Shown piece by piece: positions 8,591 through 15,183 of a stretch of DNA of 22,580 nt. The first letter of the stretch is position 1; every line of letters starts with the position of its first letter. The notes beneath the pieces are model-generated. The model worked only from the letters and a program-made list of their open reading frames with translations, was not told where the DNA came from and did not search any database. Origin of the DNA: a virus; IMG/VR virus record IMGVR_UViG_3300047490_000306, positions 1-22,580 of that record; one strand, given 5' to 3'. A program made the translations under genes and the position numbers.

Positions 8591-9118
8591 TTAAACTCCT
8601 GTACTTCCGAAACCACCCTTGCGATCAGTTTTGTCGTCGAGTACTCGATAATCGACTTGCTGTAGACTATAGTTCAATACGGGCACCATTTCAAATTGGG
8701 CAATTCGATCGCCGTGCGAAATTTTCGCATCGACGGAAGAGGTATTGTGAACCAGAACATAGCACTGTTTGGTGTAGTCGGAATCGATAACGCCTTCGGC
8801 ATTAGCAAGAGTAAGACCGTTCTTCAAAGCCAATCCAGAACGAATATGCAAACGAACAGAATATCCTTCCGGAATATCAAAAATATAACCAGTAGGAATC
8901 AACGCTCTATACCCAGGTTTGAGTACGATGGCATATCGATCCGAATCGAATGTCTTAAACGCACACAAATTATGAGAAACGTTGCTGTCGCTGTACGCCG
9001 ACACGATCTGCGTCGAAGGTCCAAAATGTGCCCGAAGATCATAACAGGCAGACTGGGATGTTGCCTTGGTCGGTGCTTGCACCGTGGAATCAATACACAT
9101 ATATTTCAAAATACTCAT
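8591..9118 (-). CDS. dut: Trimeric dUTPase
   Basis: 175 aa. Hydrolyses dUTP to dUMP and PPi, keeping uracil out of phage DNA and feeding ThyX. All five family motifs are present: SACYDLRA (23-30), HIRSGLALKNGL (91-102), NAEGVIDSDYTKQ (106-118), HGDRIAQFEMVPV (135-147) and the glycine-rich RKGGFGSTG (166-174). It is longer than the usual ~150 residues because of a segment at about 33-60 between motifs 1 and 2. An AAAGGG ribosome site precedes the ATG at 9118. T4 uses a different, all-alpha dUTPase (gp56), so this is another non-orthologous replacement. Confidence 0.97.
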   Translation of the reverse strand: MSILKYMCIDSTVQAPTKATSQSACYDLRAHFGPSTQIVSAYSDSNVSHNLCAFKTFDSDRYAIVLKPGYRALIPTGYIFDIPEGYSVRLHIRSGLALKNGLTLANAEGVIDSDYTKQCYVLVHNTSSVDAKISHGDRIAQFEMVPVLNYSLQQVDYRVLDDKTDRKGGFGSTGV

Positions 9119-9134
9119 AATATAACCCTTTCGT

Positions 9135-9548
9135 TTAACCCAATCGTTTAGGTTTTTTTCCGATAACGTACTTAGGTTCTAAAATCCAATCTGGTTTTTC
9201 TGTAAAAGTTAAGACTTTAATGTTGCTCAGGTTAGATTTAGTTTTTGCAATTTTTTCGGTTTGTATGATTTTAATCAAATTCCATTCTTGCAATAACTTT
9301 GCAATTGTGTTTCTTCTTTCTTCATCCTCCCCATCAAACGTAATATCGTTTCCGTCCAACCCGTAAAGTTCTTTGAAATGTACAATTGCATAGCGACCCT
9401 GTTTATGCAAAATGTGGCAACTTTGATAAAGAATTTTGTCTTTTTTGCTAGCGATGCCAATGCGGGAAAGTGTTTCTCGGATTTTAAGGAAATTTTGAGA
9501 AGAAATAATATCTACTTCTACCCCATAACCTCGGAAAACGTCATTCAT
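9135..9548 (-). CDS. regA: RegA-like translational repressor
   Basis: 137 aa (T4: 122). RegA binds the initiation region of early phage mRNAs and represses their translation, including replication genes. The stretches FLKIRETLSRIGIASKKDK, LYQSCHIL, YAIVHFKELYGLDG, AKLLQEWNLIKI and PKYVIGKK match T4 RegA almost position by position. The N-terminus is extended by about eight residues relative to T4, but the start at 9548 has TAGGA upstream. The gene keeps the T4 position immediately downstream of 62, with a TAAATA box 28 nt ahead of its start. It could regulate the clamp and clamp-loader genes just upstream, as in T4. Confidence 0.92.
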   Translation of the reverse strand: MNDVFRGYGVEVDIISSQNFLKIRETLSRIGIASKKDKILYQSCHILHKQGRYAIVHFKELYGLDGNDITFDGEDEERRNTIAKLLQEWNLIKIIQTEKIAKTKSNLSNIKVLTFTEKPDWILEPKYVIGKKPKRLG

Positions 9549-9576
9549 AAAATAGTCCTATTTTGATATCTAGAAC

Positions 9577-9582
9577 TATTTA
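9577..9582 (-). promoter_or_regulatory. CATAAATA box upstream of regA, possible late promoter
   Basis: The minus strand reads CATAAATAG, one base from the T4 late promoter core TATAAATA. It lies in the gap between gene 62 and regA with 28 nt to the regA ATG, leaving room for a leader with its AGGA ribosome site. It is the best placed of the TAAATA boxes in this window. Confidence 0.45.
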
Positions 9583-9586
9583 TGGA

Positions 9587-9973
9587 TTACGTTCCGCCAT
9601 ATCCTGTTGTATACAATTGTAGCAATTGATTTTTATTTTGTTCGCTCATAGTTCGAAGGGCGTCCAGCGCCTTTGTGTAACTATAATCATAGTGATTCTT
9701 GACAATTTCCAACAACTGAGACTCTTCTGCTTTGGCCCATTTGGCGAACCTTTTCTTTTTTGTCACTGCGTAGCGTAGATAATCGTACTGCATTTTTGCA
9801 GGCATTTCGTGCTTTTGATTCATTGCCTGGGCATGAAAAATCGTATCGGCAAATTGAGACAATCCGCGGTTGACAAGAAAGGCATTGTATGCCTTTTCGT
9901 CTTCCGAAGTTTCGATTAGATTGTCTTTGCTGAAAGTAATGCTATTGATAAAGTCAAACGGATTCGTTGTCAA
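9587..9973 (-). CDS. 62: Clamp loader small subunit, gp62-like
   Basis: 128 aa. Partner of gp44 in the ATP-driven loader that places the gp45 clamp on DNA. Shorter than T4 gp62 (187) but like the versions in T4-like cyanophages: NPFDFINSI start, a FLVNRGLSQFADTIFHAQAMN segment and MQYDYLRYAVTKKKRFAKWAK, the most conserved block. The start is a TTG at 9973, the only plausible one: it overlaps the upstream stop as TTGA and is preceded by GAGGA. The rare start and overlap may limit its expression relative to gp44, with which it forms a 1:4 complex in T4. Confidence 0.82.
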   Translation of the reverse strand: MTTNPFDFINSITFSKDNLIETSEDEKAYNAFLVNRGLSQFADTIFHAQAMNQKHEMPAKMQYDYLRYAVTKKKRFAKWAKAEESQLLEIVKNHYDYSYTKALDALRTMSEQNKNQLLQLYTTGYGGT

Positions 9974-10734
9974 AGTAAATCCTCTTCGTCGGAATTTTCT
10001 GCTGTATCAGTCTCAGATCGTTTTCGCAGTTCTTCGACATGGTTGCTGGACATATCAATAATAAGACAAATAGGAATTCTAACCCATTGTTTGTTTTTAC
10101 AATCCCAGAATCCCTTGTAATAGAAAGAATCAATCCAAGAAACACCAATCCAACGATCAATTGGCGGCGCTTCAACCGAATCATTATTCATTTCCAATTT
10201 CTTTTGGGAAATTTTCGTGTGTATTATTTTACCGGTTTCAGATTCATATGTTATGTCGATTTCTTTGGGGTATATCTCGTATAGTGTTTTCTCTATCCAA
10301 TTACCGAGAAGAATTTCGCTGATGATATTCAGCGGGTCCTTTGTGTTTTCTTCATCGTCGATGTTCAAATTTCTGGCGCGCACAAAGTAATTCGATCTTG
10401 TTTCCAAAAATTTATTGCGCAATTCGGCCGCACGAAGGACAAACTCGTTGAATTTACAAGATTTTGATTTTCGAACAATCAGTAGTTCGTCTGAAAGTTG
10501 TCGAACGGTTTCGTCCGAAAGACCATTCATTTCACAAATATCGATTATACACAAATGATTTCTGTGAGCCTCTTTCATCTCGACCATGGTCATCGATGGA
10601 ATGTATTTCTTCCAAATTTCCAAACATGGTTCGTTGTAGGTTTTCTCTAAGTCATATTTTTTGAACAACTGATGTGTCATAATGTTCAAGTCGTTCAGAG
10701 TTTGAATTTTGTGTTTGGTTGCCATCATTATCAT
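9970..10734 (-). CDS. Unknown 254-aa protein between clamp loader genes
   Basis: 254 aa, not recognised. The first 100 residues are predicted helical and rich in charged residues; a middle region (about 130-180) contains EILLGNWIEKTLYEIYP and YESETGKIIHTKI; the tail is strongly acidic (ETDTAENSDEEDLL). No catalytic motif or membrane segment is seen. In T4, gene 62 directly follows 44; here this gene separates them, overlapping 62 (TTGA) and starting 5 nt after 44. Three closely spaced ATGs (10734, 10728, 10725) are possible starts, none with a Shine-Dalgarno sequence, and a TAAATA box ends 2 nt before the first. Its position suggests a replisome-related or regulatory role, but that is only context. 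Confidence 0.8.
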   Translation of the reverse strand: MIMMATKHKIQTLNDLNIMTHQLFKKYDLEKTYNEPCLEIWKKYIPSMTMVEMKEAHRNHLCIIDICEMNGLSDETVRQLSDELLIVRKSKSCKFNEFVLRAAELRNKFLETRSNYFVRARNLNIDDEENTKDPLNIISEILLGNWIEKTLYEIYPKEIDITYESETGKIIHTKISQKKLEMNNDSVEAPPIDRWIGVSWIDSFYYKGFWDCKNKQWVRIPICLIIDMSSNHVEELRKRSETDTAENSDEEDLL

Positions 10735-10736
10735 AG

Positions 10737-10742
10737 TATTTA
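10737..10742 (-). promoter_or_regulatory. AATAAATA box at the gene 44 / 254-aa gene junction
   Basis: The minus strand reads CAAATAAATACT; the box includes the gene 44 stop codon and ends 2-11 nt before three candidate ATGs of the next gene, which lacks a ribosome site. A late-type promoter giving a leaderless mRNA is possible; overlap with a TAA stop is the simpler explanation. Confidence 0.28.
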
Positions 10743-11684
10743 TTTGAATGTCGCGTTAAGAAGAATTTCTGCCATGCAAGCGGCGAGGCAAATTTCCGGA
10801 TCCGCACAGAAAGCCATCCGGTACTGATGTTCGCCTAGAATCATGATGACAGCAGGAATGGAAGCCGGCTCGACGTTCTGCGAAAGCCCGTCGTATATCT
10901 TACGAAAAATCGTCGCAGGTTCCATATCAGTATTCAATGAAATCCATTTACGTATTTCCGTGTAGTTTTTGGCTTTCATGGAATCGATCAAAGGTTTGAT
11001 ATCGAAGTCCGTATATCTGGATAAAATCCCAGAGTCAATTTGCCCAGAATTTGAATAGCGTTGCAACTCCCCCAAGACCCGCCGGTAATCCGGGAAGTAC
11101 TTAACAACGACTTCCAAAAGAACCTTTTGATCGAAGGTGATATTCTCGGCTGTCAAAATCTCCTTCGCTCGCTCAAACATTTTCTTAGCCAGAATCGGCT
11201 TTTCTTTCGAAGGAATTCGAAAATCAATAACGGAGCATCGGGAATGAAGTGGTTCAATAATGCGATTCTTGTAGTTACATGTTAAGACGAATCGACAGTT
11301 GTTCGCGAATTCCTCAATAAATCCGCGCAAAGCAGGCTGGGTACTGGATGGGTTAAGATAATCCGCCTCATCCAAGATCACAGTTTTCTTGCTATTTGTC
11401 AGCGAAACGCTGCTGGCAAAATCTCGTACCGTCGTTCTCAAAGTATCGATGTTACCAGATTCACTGCCGTTAATGAACAGAAAATCCGAATCAATCTCCT
11501 TGCATAAAGCTTTGGCAACTGTTGTTTTTCCACAACCAGCAGTGCCCGAGAAAATCATGTTGGGAATTTCACCAGACCTAACTATAGACTGAAATGTAGA
11601 TTCCAGGCCGACAGGCAAAATACACTCAGATATTTTTTGTGGGCGATATTTCTCGACCCACAAAAACTGTTCTGGGTTTGTCAT
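10740..11684 (-). CDS. 44: Clamp loader large subunit, gp44 AAA+ ATPase
   Basis: 314 aa (T4: 319). ATPase that opens and loads the sliding clamp. Starts WVEKYRPQKISECILP, the universal clamp loader N-terminus; Walker A GTAGCGKTT (47-55), Walker B VILDEADYL (102-110), and the SRC arginine-finger motif (148-150). A C-terminal collar domain follows. All catalytic residues are present. The start has AAGGA upstream. It lies 23 nt after the clamp gene 45, as in T4. Confidence 0.96.
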   Translation of the reverse strand: MTNPEQFLWVEKYRPQKISECILPVGLESTFQSIVRSGEIPNMIFSGTAGCGKTTVAKALCKEIDSDFLFINGSESGNIDTLRTTVRDFASSVSLTNSKKTVILDEADYLNPSSTQPALRGFIEEFANNCRFVLTCNYKNRIIEPLHSRCSVIDFRIPSKEKPILAKKMFERAKEILTAENITFDQKVLLEVVVKYFPDYRRVLGELQRYSNSGQIDSGILSRYTDFDIKPLIDSMKAKNYTEIRKWISLNTDMEPATIFRKIYDGLSQNVEPASIPAVIMILGEHQYRMAFCADPEICLAACMAEILLNATFK

Positions 11685-11707
11685 AACTTATCCTTATCTC
11701 CGGAAAA

Positions 11708-12382
11708 TCAGGCAATCTTACTATCGACTTCGACGCTCACAAAGTAGGAAACGACTGCTCCCTGCCAATTACTGATACCCTTTTTGCTGAGATGTACAGT
11801 GTAATCGCCGGGAATGAACTTAAGGTTTTCGATTTTGAAGAACACTTCAAACTCTGAATTTGAAACCTCTGGACCCGAATTGGATAATTGAATGGAATAC
11901 TCATTTGACGTTGGGCTCTTTTTGTTGAGACAAGTCAAAATCAATTCTCCGGTATCGTTGGAACGCAAGCAAAGGTCGGAAACACCAAGAACGGCGGCCG
12001 CCTTCGAAATTTCTTCTAATTGTTCCTGGGTAATCTTGAAGGAAATATCCTTCGATGGCATTGCGATATCCCGCGTAGGAACATGCAACAATGATGGTTG
12101 AGTGTAGTAATACTTCACCTTCGACTTGCCGGGTGCTGCAATGGAGACAAACTTTTCTTCGAACTGCAAATCCGGATCTTTGAACAGAGAAATGATGTTC
12201 AAGAACTTTCGAAGGTCCCAAATTCCAAAAGAAACAGGAAACGATTCTGCGATACTGGCTTCTGCAAATATTCCATTATTTGCACTGATCGTCCGCAGCG
12301 GCTTGTCGGCGGTGAACATGACGTTAGAGTTAATTTCTGCAAAATTCTTCAATATAGTCAAAGTCTGTGTGCTAATCTTCAT
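11708..12382 (-). CDS. 45: Sliding clamp, gp45-like
   Basis: 224 aa (T4: 228). Trimeric processivity factor for the polymerase and, in T4, a mobile activator of late transcription. The start MKISTQTLTILKNFAEINSNVMF parallels T4 gp45 (LLKNFATINSGIM), and the IWDLRKFLNIISLF segment and the FKIENLKFIPGDYTVHLSKKG segment near the end match the clamp fold at equivalent places. A strong AAAGGA site precedes the ATG. A terminator lies just upstream (12407-12434), so the clamp gene probably starts a new transcript or depends on read-through. If the TAAATA boxes in this window are late promoters, this protein would be part of their control. Confidence 0.92.
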   Translation of the reverse strand: MKISTQTLTILKNFAEINSNVMFTADKPLRTISANNGIFAEASIAESFPVSFGIWDLRKFLNIISLFKDPDLQFEEKFVSIAAPGKSKVKYYYTQPSLLHVPTRDIAMPSKDISFKITQEQLEEISKAAAVLGVSDLCLRSNDTGELILTCLNKKSPTSNEYSIQLSNSGPEVSNSEFEVFFKIENLKFIPGDYTVHLSKKGISNWQGAVVSYFVSVEVDSKIA

Positions 12383-12406
12383 AATATATTCCTTTCATAC
12401 TAAATT

Positions 12407-12434
12407 GAAACCCGTGTTGATGAACACGGGTTTC
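12407..12434 (-). terminator. Rho-independent terminator before gene 45
   Basis: A 12-bp perfect stem (GAAACCCGTGTT / AACACGGGTTTC) with a GATG-type 4-nt loop lies downstream of the 42-aa gene. The minus-strand trailing sequence is only moderately T-rich (AATTTAGT), so termination may be partial, letting some transcription into gene 45. Confidence 0.75.
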
Positions 12435-12462
12435 GTCTTCTCACTATAGAGCAATATTGCTA

Positions 12463-12591
12463 TTAGTCGAATTTGCTAACGATCGCATCGCGAGCCTTGT
12501 CAATGGTATTTTTGTTGTTCTTACCAAAAATAATGAAAACAACGGATGTAACCACTACTCCAGCAACAGCACCAAATATAAATTCAACCAT
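12463..12591 (-). CDS. Small single-pass membrane protein
   Basis: 42 aa. MVEFIFGAVAGVVVTSVVFII is a continuous hydrophobic helix, followed by a positively charged tail (GKNNKNTIDKARDAIVSKFD), giving an N-out/C-in single-pass topology by the positive-inside rule. A GAAAGG ribosome site precedes the ATG by a normal spacing, and the gene ends shortly before the terminator at 12407-12434, both arguing that it is real. Function unknown; small inner-membrane proteins of phages are often involved in host takeover or superinfection exclusion. Confidence 0.72.
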   Translation of the reverse strand: MVEFIFGAVAGVVVTSVVFIIFGKNNKNTIDKARDAIVSKFD

Positions 12592-12625
12592 AATGCACCT
12601 TTCACTAAAATTGGTTCAGTAACTA

Positions 12626-12838
12626 TTACTGACCAGAAATTCTACGTCCAAATTGGGCAGAAATTGTCTGCTTTTGTGCTTCTATTCTATTGTTTATTCG
12701 CGAATCCATTTCCGCCCTGAAGGTATTTCGGAATTCGATTGCATTACCATTTTTGGCATAATCAATCAATTTCGCGACATTATCGGCGGAAATCGTTTCG
12801 GGCGAATTCGAATATTCTTGGGATTGTTCTGTACTCAT
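12626..12838 (-). CDS. Unknown small helical protein
   Basis: 70 aa, acidic start (EQSQEYSNSPETISADN) then a helical stretch with alternating charges (VAKLIDYAKNGNAIEFRNTF, RAEMDSRINNRIEAQKQTI). The pattern resembles small phage prohead-core or scaffold-like proteins (gp67 type), but I would not claim homology from this alone. It lies between unknown genes and the 42-aa membrane protein. No strong ribosome site is seen before the ATG at 12838. Confidence 0.65.
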   Translation of the reverse strand: MSTEQSQEYSNSPETISADNVAKLIDYAKNGNAIEFRNTFRAEMDSRINNRIEAQKQTISAQFGRRISGQ

Positions 12839-12853
12839 AATAATTATGTATGC

Positions 12854-13471
12854 TTATGAATTCGCGGCTGTCTTATTCTTATCACGAATAGACTTCAATC
12901 GTGCTTGCAATACCTTAACATCGCTATTAGTAGCCATGATAAAGTAATTCTTGGTATTGTCGCCCATGTACTTACGCAATTGATATCTGTCCCCAACTTT
13001 GGAAATAGAGTATCGTACTTCTTCTACAATAAGACTTTCTACAATGTTTTCACCGGCCATAATTTCAGTCTCCCTAACTGTTTCTTTTTTGTTCCCGGCC
13101 CCGTCCTTTTTTTCTGCTGGCGCGTCCGGAACAACTGTTTTCTTGATCTTGACCTTTGTACCGCCCTTGTCGGCATTAGCCCATTTCTTTTCGTCAACCT
13201 GGGAATCTGTAGTAGGTTCGAAAAATCTTCTAAACATGACAGCAGGAATAGCCTTAACCGACTTCATTCCCTTAAAGCGAATATAGACCGACAAAAGATT
13301 ATGTCGGTCTTTGAAAGGATTCGAATATTCGCCTACGTCACCTTTTCGCCATTCGATGCCTTGCCATTTACCGCGGTTAAGGGCTTTATAGTGACCAACG
13401 AGAGCATGTTTGTCGTGATCTCTACGCGGAATAGATTTTTTGATAGATTCGAATAGTTCTGAGTTTTTCAT
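12854..13471 (-). CDS. Unknown 205-aa protein
   Basis: 205 aa, not recognised. Two ordered parts are separated by a charged, low-complexity linker (about 95-135, rich in K, A, E and G, including KVKIKKTVVPDAPAEKK). The N-terminal part contains GHYKALNRGKWQGIEWRKGD and ends with VMFRRFFEPT; the C-terminal part contains VEEVRYSISKVGDRYQLRKY and a basic tail. No enzyme motif is seen. The ATG at 13471 has no Shine-Dalgarno sequence but a TAAATA box 5 nt upstream. The linker and basic character suit a nucleic-acid or protein adaptor, which is inference only. Confidence 0.8.
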   Translation of the reverse strand: MKNSELFESIKKSIPRRDHDKHALVGHYKALNRGKWQGIEWRKGDVGEYSNPFKDRHNLLSVYIRFKGMKSVKAIPAVMFRRFFEPTTDSQVDEKKWANADKGGTKVKIKKTVVPDAPAEKKDGAGNKKETVRETEIMAGENIVESLIVEEVRYSISKVGDRYQLRKYMGDNTKNYFIMATNSDVKVLQARLKSIRDKNKTAANS

Positions 13472-13476
13472 ACATC

Positions 13477-13482
13477 TATTTA
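13477..13482 (-). promoter_or_regulatory. CTAAATA box abutting the 205-aa gene
   Basis: The minus strand reads ACTAAATAGATGT just before the ATG at 13471. It is not part of a stop codon, as the preceding gene ends at 13507. The gene has no ribosome site, so a leaderless late transcript is possible. Confidence 0.35.
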
Positions 13483-13506
13483 GTGTTTTATAGATAGCGC
13501 GCGAAA

Positions 13507-13977
13507 TTATCTGAGGTCGGCATCAAACCAAATTCGAGGCTGAATTCGATAAATTGGACCGGTTGGAATTATTCTATCCCGTCGGCTATTCCAATTTTCT
13601 TCATCGCGAACATAATCTTGAACCTCTTTGGGTTTCCGTGGAAATACAGGTGCTTTGGAATTTGATTGTCTTCGTGAATTCCGACGAATTTCTTCTATCT
13701 GGTTATTTGCCTGATTCAAATTTGATTCCAGAGTAGATACTTTATTACGCAAAAAATAAATATCATCATTCATGCTGTTCAAAACAGTATCCAAATTGCG
13801 TAGTTGTCTATTGAGTGATTCAATTTCTCTCGTAAACTTCGCAATAACATCACCAAAACTTGATGATGCCGGCTTTTGACCGGTGCCGGGTACGAAGTTT
13901 GAAGACCCAGGGCGATCAACTTCGCCGGAAGCTCTGGAAATAAGTAATGGGCGGACCTTGCCTTTATTCGATTTCAT
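13507..13977 (-). CDS. Coiled-coil protein with disordered ends
   Basis: 156 aa, function unknown. Residues about 41-97 form a long coiled coil (FGDVIAKFTREIESLNRQL, RNLDTVLNSMNDDIYFLRN, KVSTLESNLNQANNQIEEI heptads). The N-terminus (MKSNKGKVRPLLISRASG) and the C-terminal third are basic, proline- and arginine-rich and probably disordered. An AGAGGAAAC ribosome site precedes the ATG at 13977. Upstream are a strong sigma70-type promoter and a structured leader, so this gene is the first of a transcription unit and is probably expressed early. A scaffold or nucleic-acid-binding role is possible but not shown. Confidence 0.78.
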   Translation of the reverse strand: MKSNKGKVRPLLISRASGEVDRPGSSNFVPGTGQKPASSSFGDVIAKFTREIESLNRQLRNLDTVLNSMNDDIYFLRNKVSTLESNLNQANNQIEEIRRNSRRQSNSKAPVFPRKPKEVQDYVRDEENWNSRRDRIIPTGPIYRIQPRIWFDADLR

Positions 13978-13990
13978 TTGTTTCCTCTAT

Positions 13991-14054
13991 GCTCGGGTGT
14001 ACCTTAAGGTTAACGGTACCTCTAAACCATAGGACCATGACCTCTCACCCAGGC
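13991..14054 (-). ncRNA. Structured 5' leader RNA of the coiled-coil gene
   Basis: On the minus strand GCCTGGGTG (14054-14046) pairs with CACCCGAGC (13999-13991): 9 positions with one mismatch and one G-U. Inside are a hairpin GTACC/GGTAC with an extra TTA/TAA pair set and a weaker AGG/CCT helix. The predicted transcription start of the promoter at 14060-14087 falls at the first base of the closing stem, and the ribosome site lies 7 nt after its last base. This arrangement suggests a regulatory leader or riboswitch-like element. It is 64 nt, too short for a normal tRNA, and I cannot match it to a known riboswitch. Confidence 0.45.
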
Positions 14055-14059
14055 AATAC

Positions 14060-14087
14060 ATTATATCGATTTCGAAAATAAAGTCAA
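14060..14087 (-). promoter_or_regulatory. Sigma70-type promoter for the coiled-coil gene
   Basis: -35 TTGACT (14087-14082), 16-bp spacer, -10 TATAAT (14065-14060), all on the minus strand. This is five of six plus six of six consensus bases, the best promoter in the window, and is typical of phage early promoters read by host RNA polymerase. The start site would fall near 14054. Confidence 0.8.
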
Positions 14088-14154
14088 GTCCTAAATCTAC
14101 GATTGTATTCTTCGTCTCTGATTCCGGTATCGCCAAACCCAATAAGCATAAAAT

Positions 14155-14186
14155 AATTCCCTAATAGTGCAACCTATTTAGGGATT
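14155..14186 (-). terminator. Probable terminator after the 127-aa gene
   Basis: On the minus strand AATCCCTAAATAG, a 6-nt loop, then CTATTAGGGAATT forms CCCTAA/TTAGGG plus TAG/CTA with one bulged base, followed by ATTTTATG. It lies 10 nt after the 127-aa gene and before the sigma70 promoter, so it would insulate the two units. The stem is weaker than the other two terminators. The TAAATA at 14175-14180 is part of this stem. Confidence 0.6.
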
Positions 14187-14195
14187 AGCAGAGAC

Positions 14196-14579
14196 TTACC
14201 ATTCGATCAAAACAGTTTCAAACGACATTTGTTCGTTTTTGGTTTTTAGATCGGGGAATTCAGCAAAAATGTAGCGACCGATTTCTTTAATCCAGCCGGG
14301 AATCTGATTACTGTTGAAATTTACCGGTACTCGCAAGTACTGATTTTCGTCGATCGGTTCGGTCGAATCTACCATTTCGGGAATTATGACCTGTACAAAC
14401 CCGCGTCGCCGATCCGGTTGACCGTTCAGCCAGACAATGAATTGTAAAAAATCACGGGTAATACCGTCTTTTTCTTTTTTGTATTGTCGAGTATTGATGT
14501 TGTATTTGTGTTCGATAAAACGAATAATGTCCCAAAAAGAATAATAAGGCTCTGGGCAAATTTTATTGGGTTTTTCCAT
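14196..14579 (-). CDS. Unknown 127-aa protein
   Basis: 127 aa, mixed alpha/beta composition, not recognised. Begins MEKPNKICPEPYYSFWDIIRF and contains DFLQFIVWLNGQPDRRRGFV and PGWIKEIGRYIFAEFPDL. No signal peptide, membrane span or metal motif. It overlaps the upstream 95-aa gene by 17 bp and is the last gene before the terminator at 14155-14186. Confidence 0.75.
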   Translation of the reverse strand: MEKPNKICPEPYYSFWDIIRFIEHKYNINTRQYKKEKDGITRDFLQFIVWLNGQPDRRRGFVQVIIPEMVDSTEPIDENQYLRVPVNFNSNQIPGWIKEIGRYIFAEFPDLKTKNEQMSFETVLIEW

Positions 14580-14850
14580 TTTTTATGTCTTCGCAATTTT
14601 CTAGAACAATCGTTCCCGATCCTGACAATTTTGCAATCCAAAATTCTTGGGGTACATACTTCACTATCTTAACTTTTCGATCTTTTTTGAGAACTTCTCG
14701 TAATTCTTGTTGAGAGTGTATCGCGATGTTTTTTCCGGCTAACACGTACACCGATTTTGGCCACATCTCAGATTCTAGATCAAACTCGGAACTGTCGAAT
14801 GTCGAATCAGAACCCTTCTTCGATCGTGCTTTTGTATTCTTTTTCGCCAT
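14563..14850 (-). CDS. Unknown 95-aa protein
   Basis: 95 aa. Basic start (MAKKNTKARSKKGSD), an acidic serine-rich stretch (STFDSSEFDLESE), then a compact beta-rich part (SVYVLAGKNIAIHSQQELRE, VKIVKYVPQEFWIAKLSGSG). No known motif. It overlaps both neighbours (44 bp with the 93-aa gene upstream, 17 bp with the next), consistent with a translationally coupled chain, though no strong ribosome site is visible at 14850. Confidence 0.65.
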   Translation of the reverse strand: MAKKNTKARSKKGSDSTFDSSEFDLESEMWPKSVYVLAGKNIAIHSQQELREVLKKDRKVKIVKYVPQEFWIAKLSGSGTIVLENCEDIKNGKTQ

Positions 14851-15088
14851 GTTGTTTTGCTGAAATTGCTTCCATTAATTCGGGGATGCTTTCTATCGGA
14901 TAAACATTGTTCATTTGAACGTGGGCCAAACCGACGCAAATTTTCCAGATTTCGTTTGAAGAAAAAACTCTGTTTCCTTCTATAAAAGAAATCCAAACAA
15001 AATTGAACGGCACTTTTAGATAATGCCGCAAACGCAACAGTTTGCGAAACCAATGACATTCCTGATATGTTAACTCAGAATGAAACAT
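14807..15088 (-). CDS. Unknown 93-aa protein, first gene after the tRNAs
   Basis: 93 aa, start at 15088 only 2 nt after the tRNA-Ser 3' end and without a Shine-Dalgarno sequence. Contains ECHWFRKLLRLRHYLKVPFNFVWISFIEG and a SIPELMEAISAKQ helix; cysteine and tryptophan content and charge pattern look protein-like. Function unknown. A competing frame at 14775-15059 looks less protein-like. The 44-bp overlap with the next gene is long, so start or existence is moderately uncertain. Confidence 0.58.
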   Translation of the reverse strand: MFHSELTYQECHWFRKLLRLRHYLKVPFNFVWISFIEGNRVFSSNEIWKICVGLAHVQMNNVYPIESIPELMEAISAKQHGEKEYKSTIEEGF

Positions 15089-15090
15089 AA

Positions 15091-15179
15091 CGGAAGTAGC
15101 AGGATTCGAACCTGCGGGGCTTTTTAGGGCCCGTCACCTTTCCAAGACCGTGCCTCGAACCGGACTCGGCCATACTTCC
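15091..15179 (-). tRNA. tRNA-Ser, anticodon probably GGA
   Basis: 89 nt. Acceptor GGAAGTA/TACTTCC (7 perfect pairs) with discriminator G; TG at 8-9; D-arm GCC/GGC with GG in the loop; long variable arm GGGC/GCCC; T-arm GCAGG-TTCGAAT-CCTGC perfect. The long variable arm and G discriminator indicate serine. The loop reads TTGGAAA, so the anticodon is GGA (reads UCC/UCU). The anticodon stem does not form five clean pairs (CGGTC against GGTGA); a clean CACC/GGTG stem appears only if GGT is left out. CCA is not encoded. Confidence 0.85.
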
Positions 15180-15183
15180 AAAA

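Noticed and set aside
13991-14054. Plus- or minus-strand tRNA at the structured leader
   Set aside because: The ends pair like an acceptor stem and there is a D-arm-like hairpin, but 64 nt leaves no room for a T-arm and there is no TTC loop.
14775-15059. 94-codon minus-strand frame overlapping the 93-aa gene
   Set aside because: Its translation is rich in serine, arginine and isolated cysteines with no ribosome site, and the competing frame reads more like a protein.
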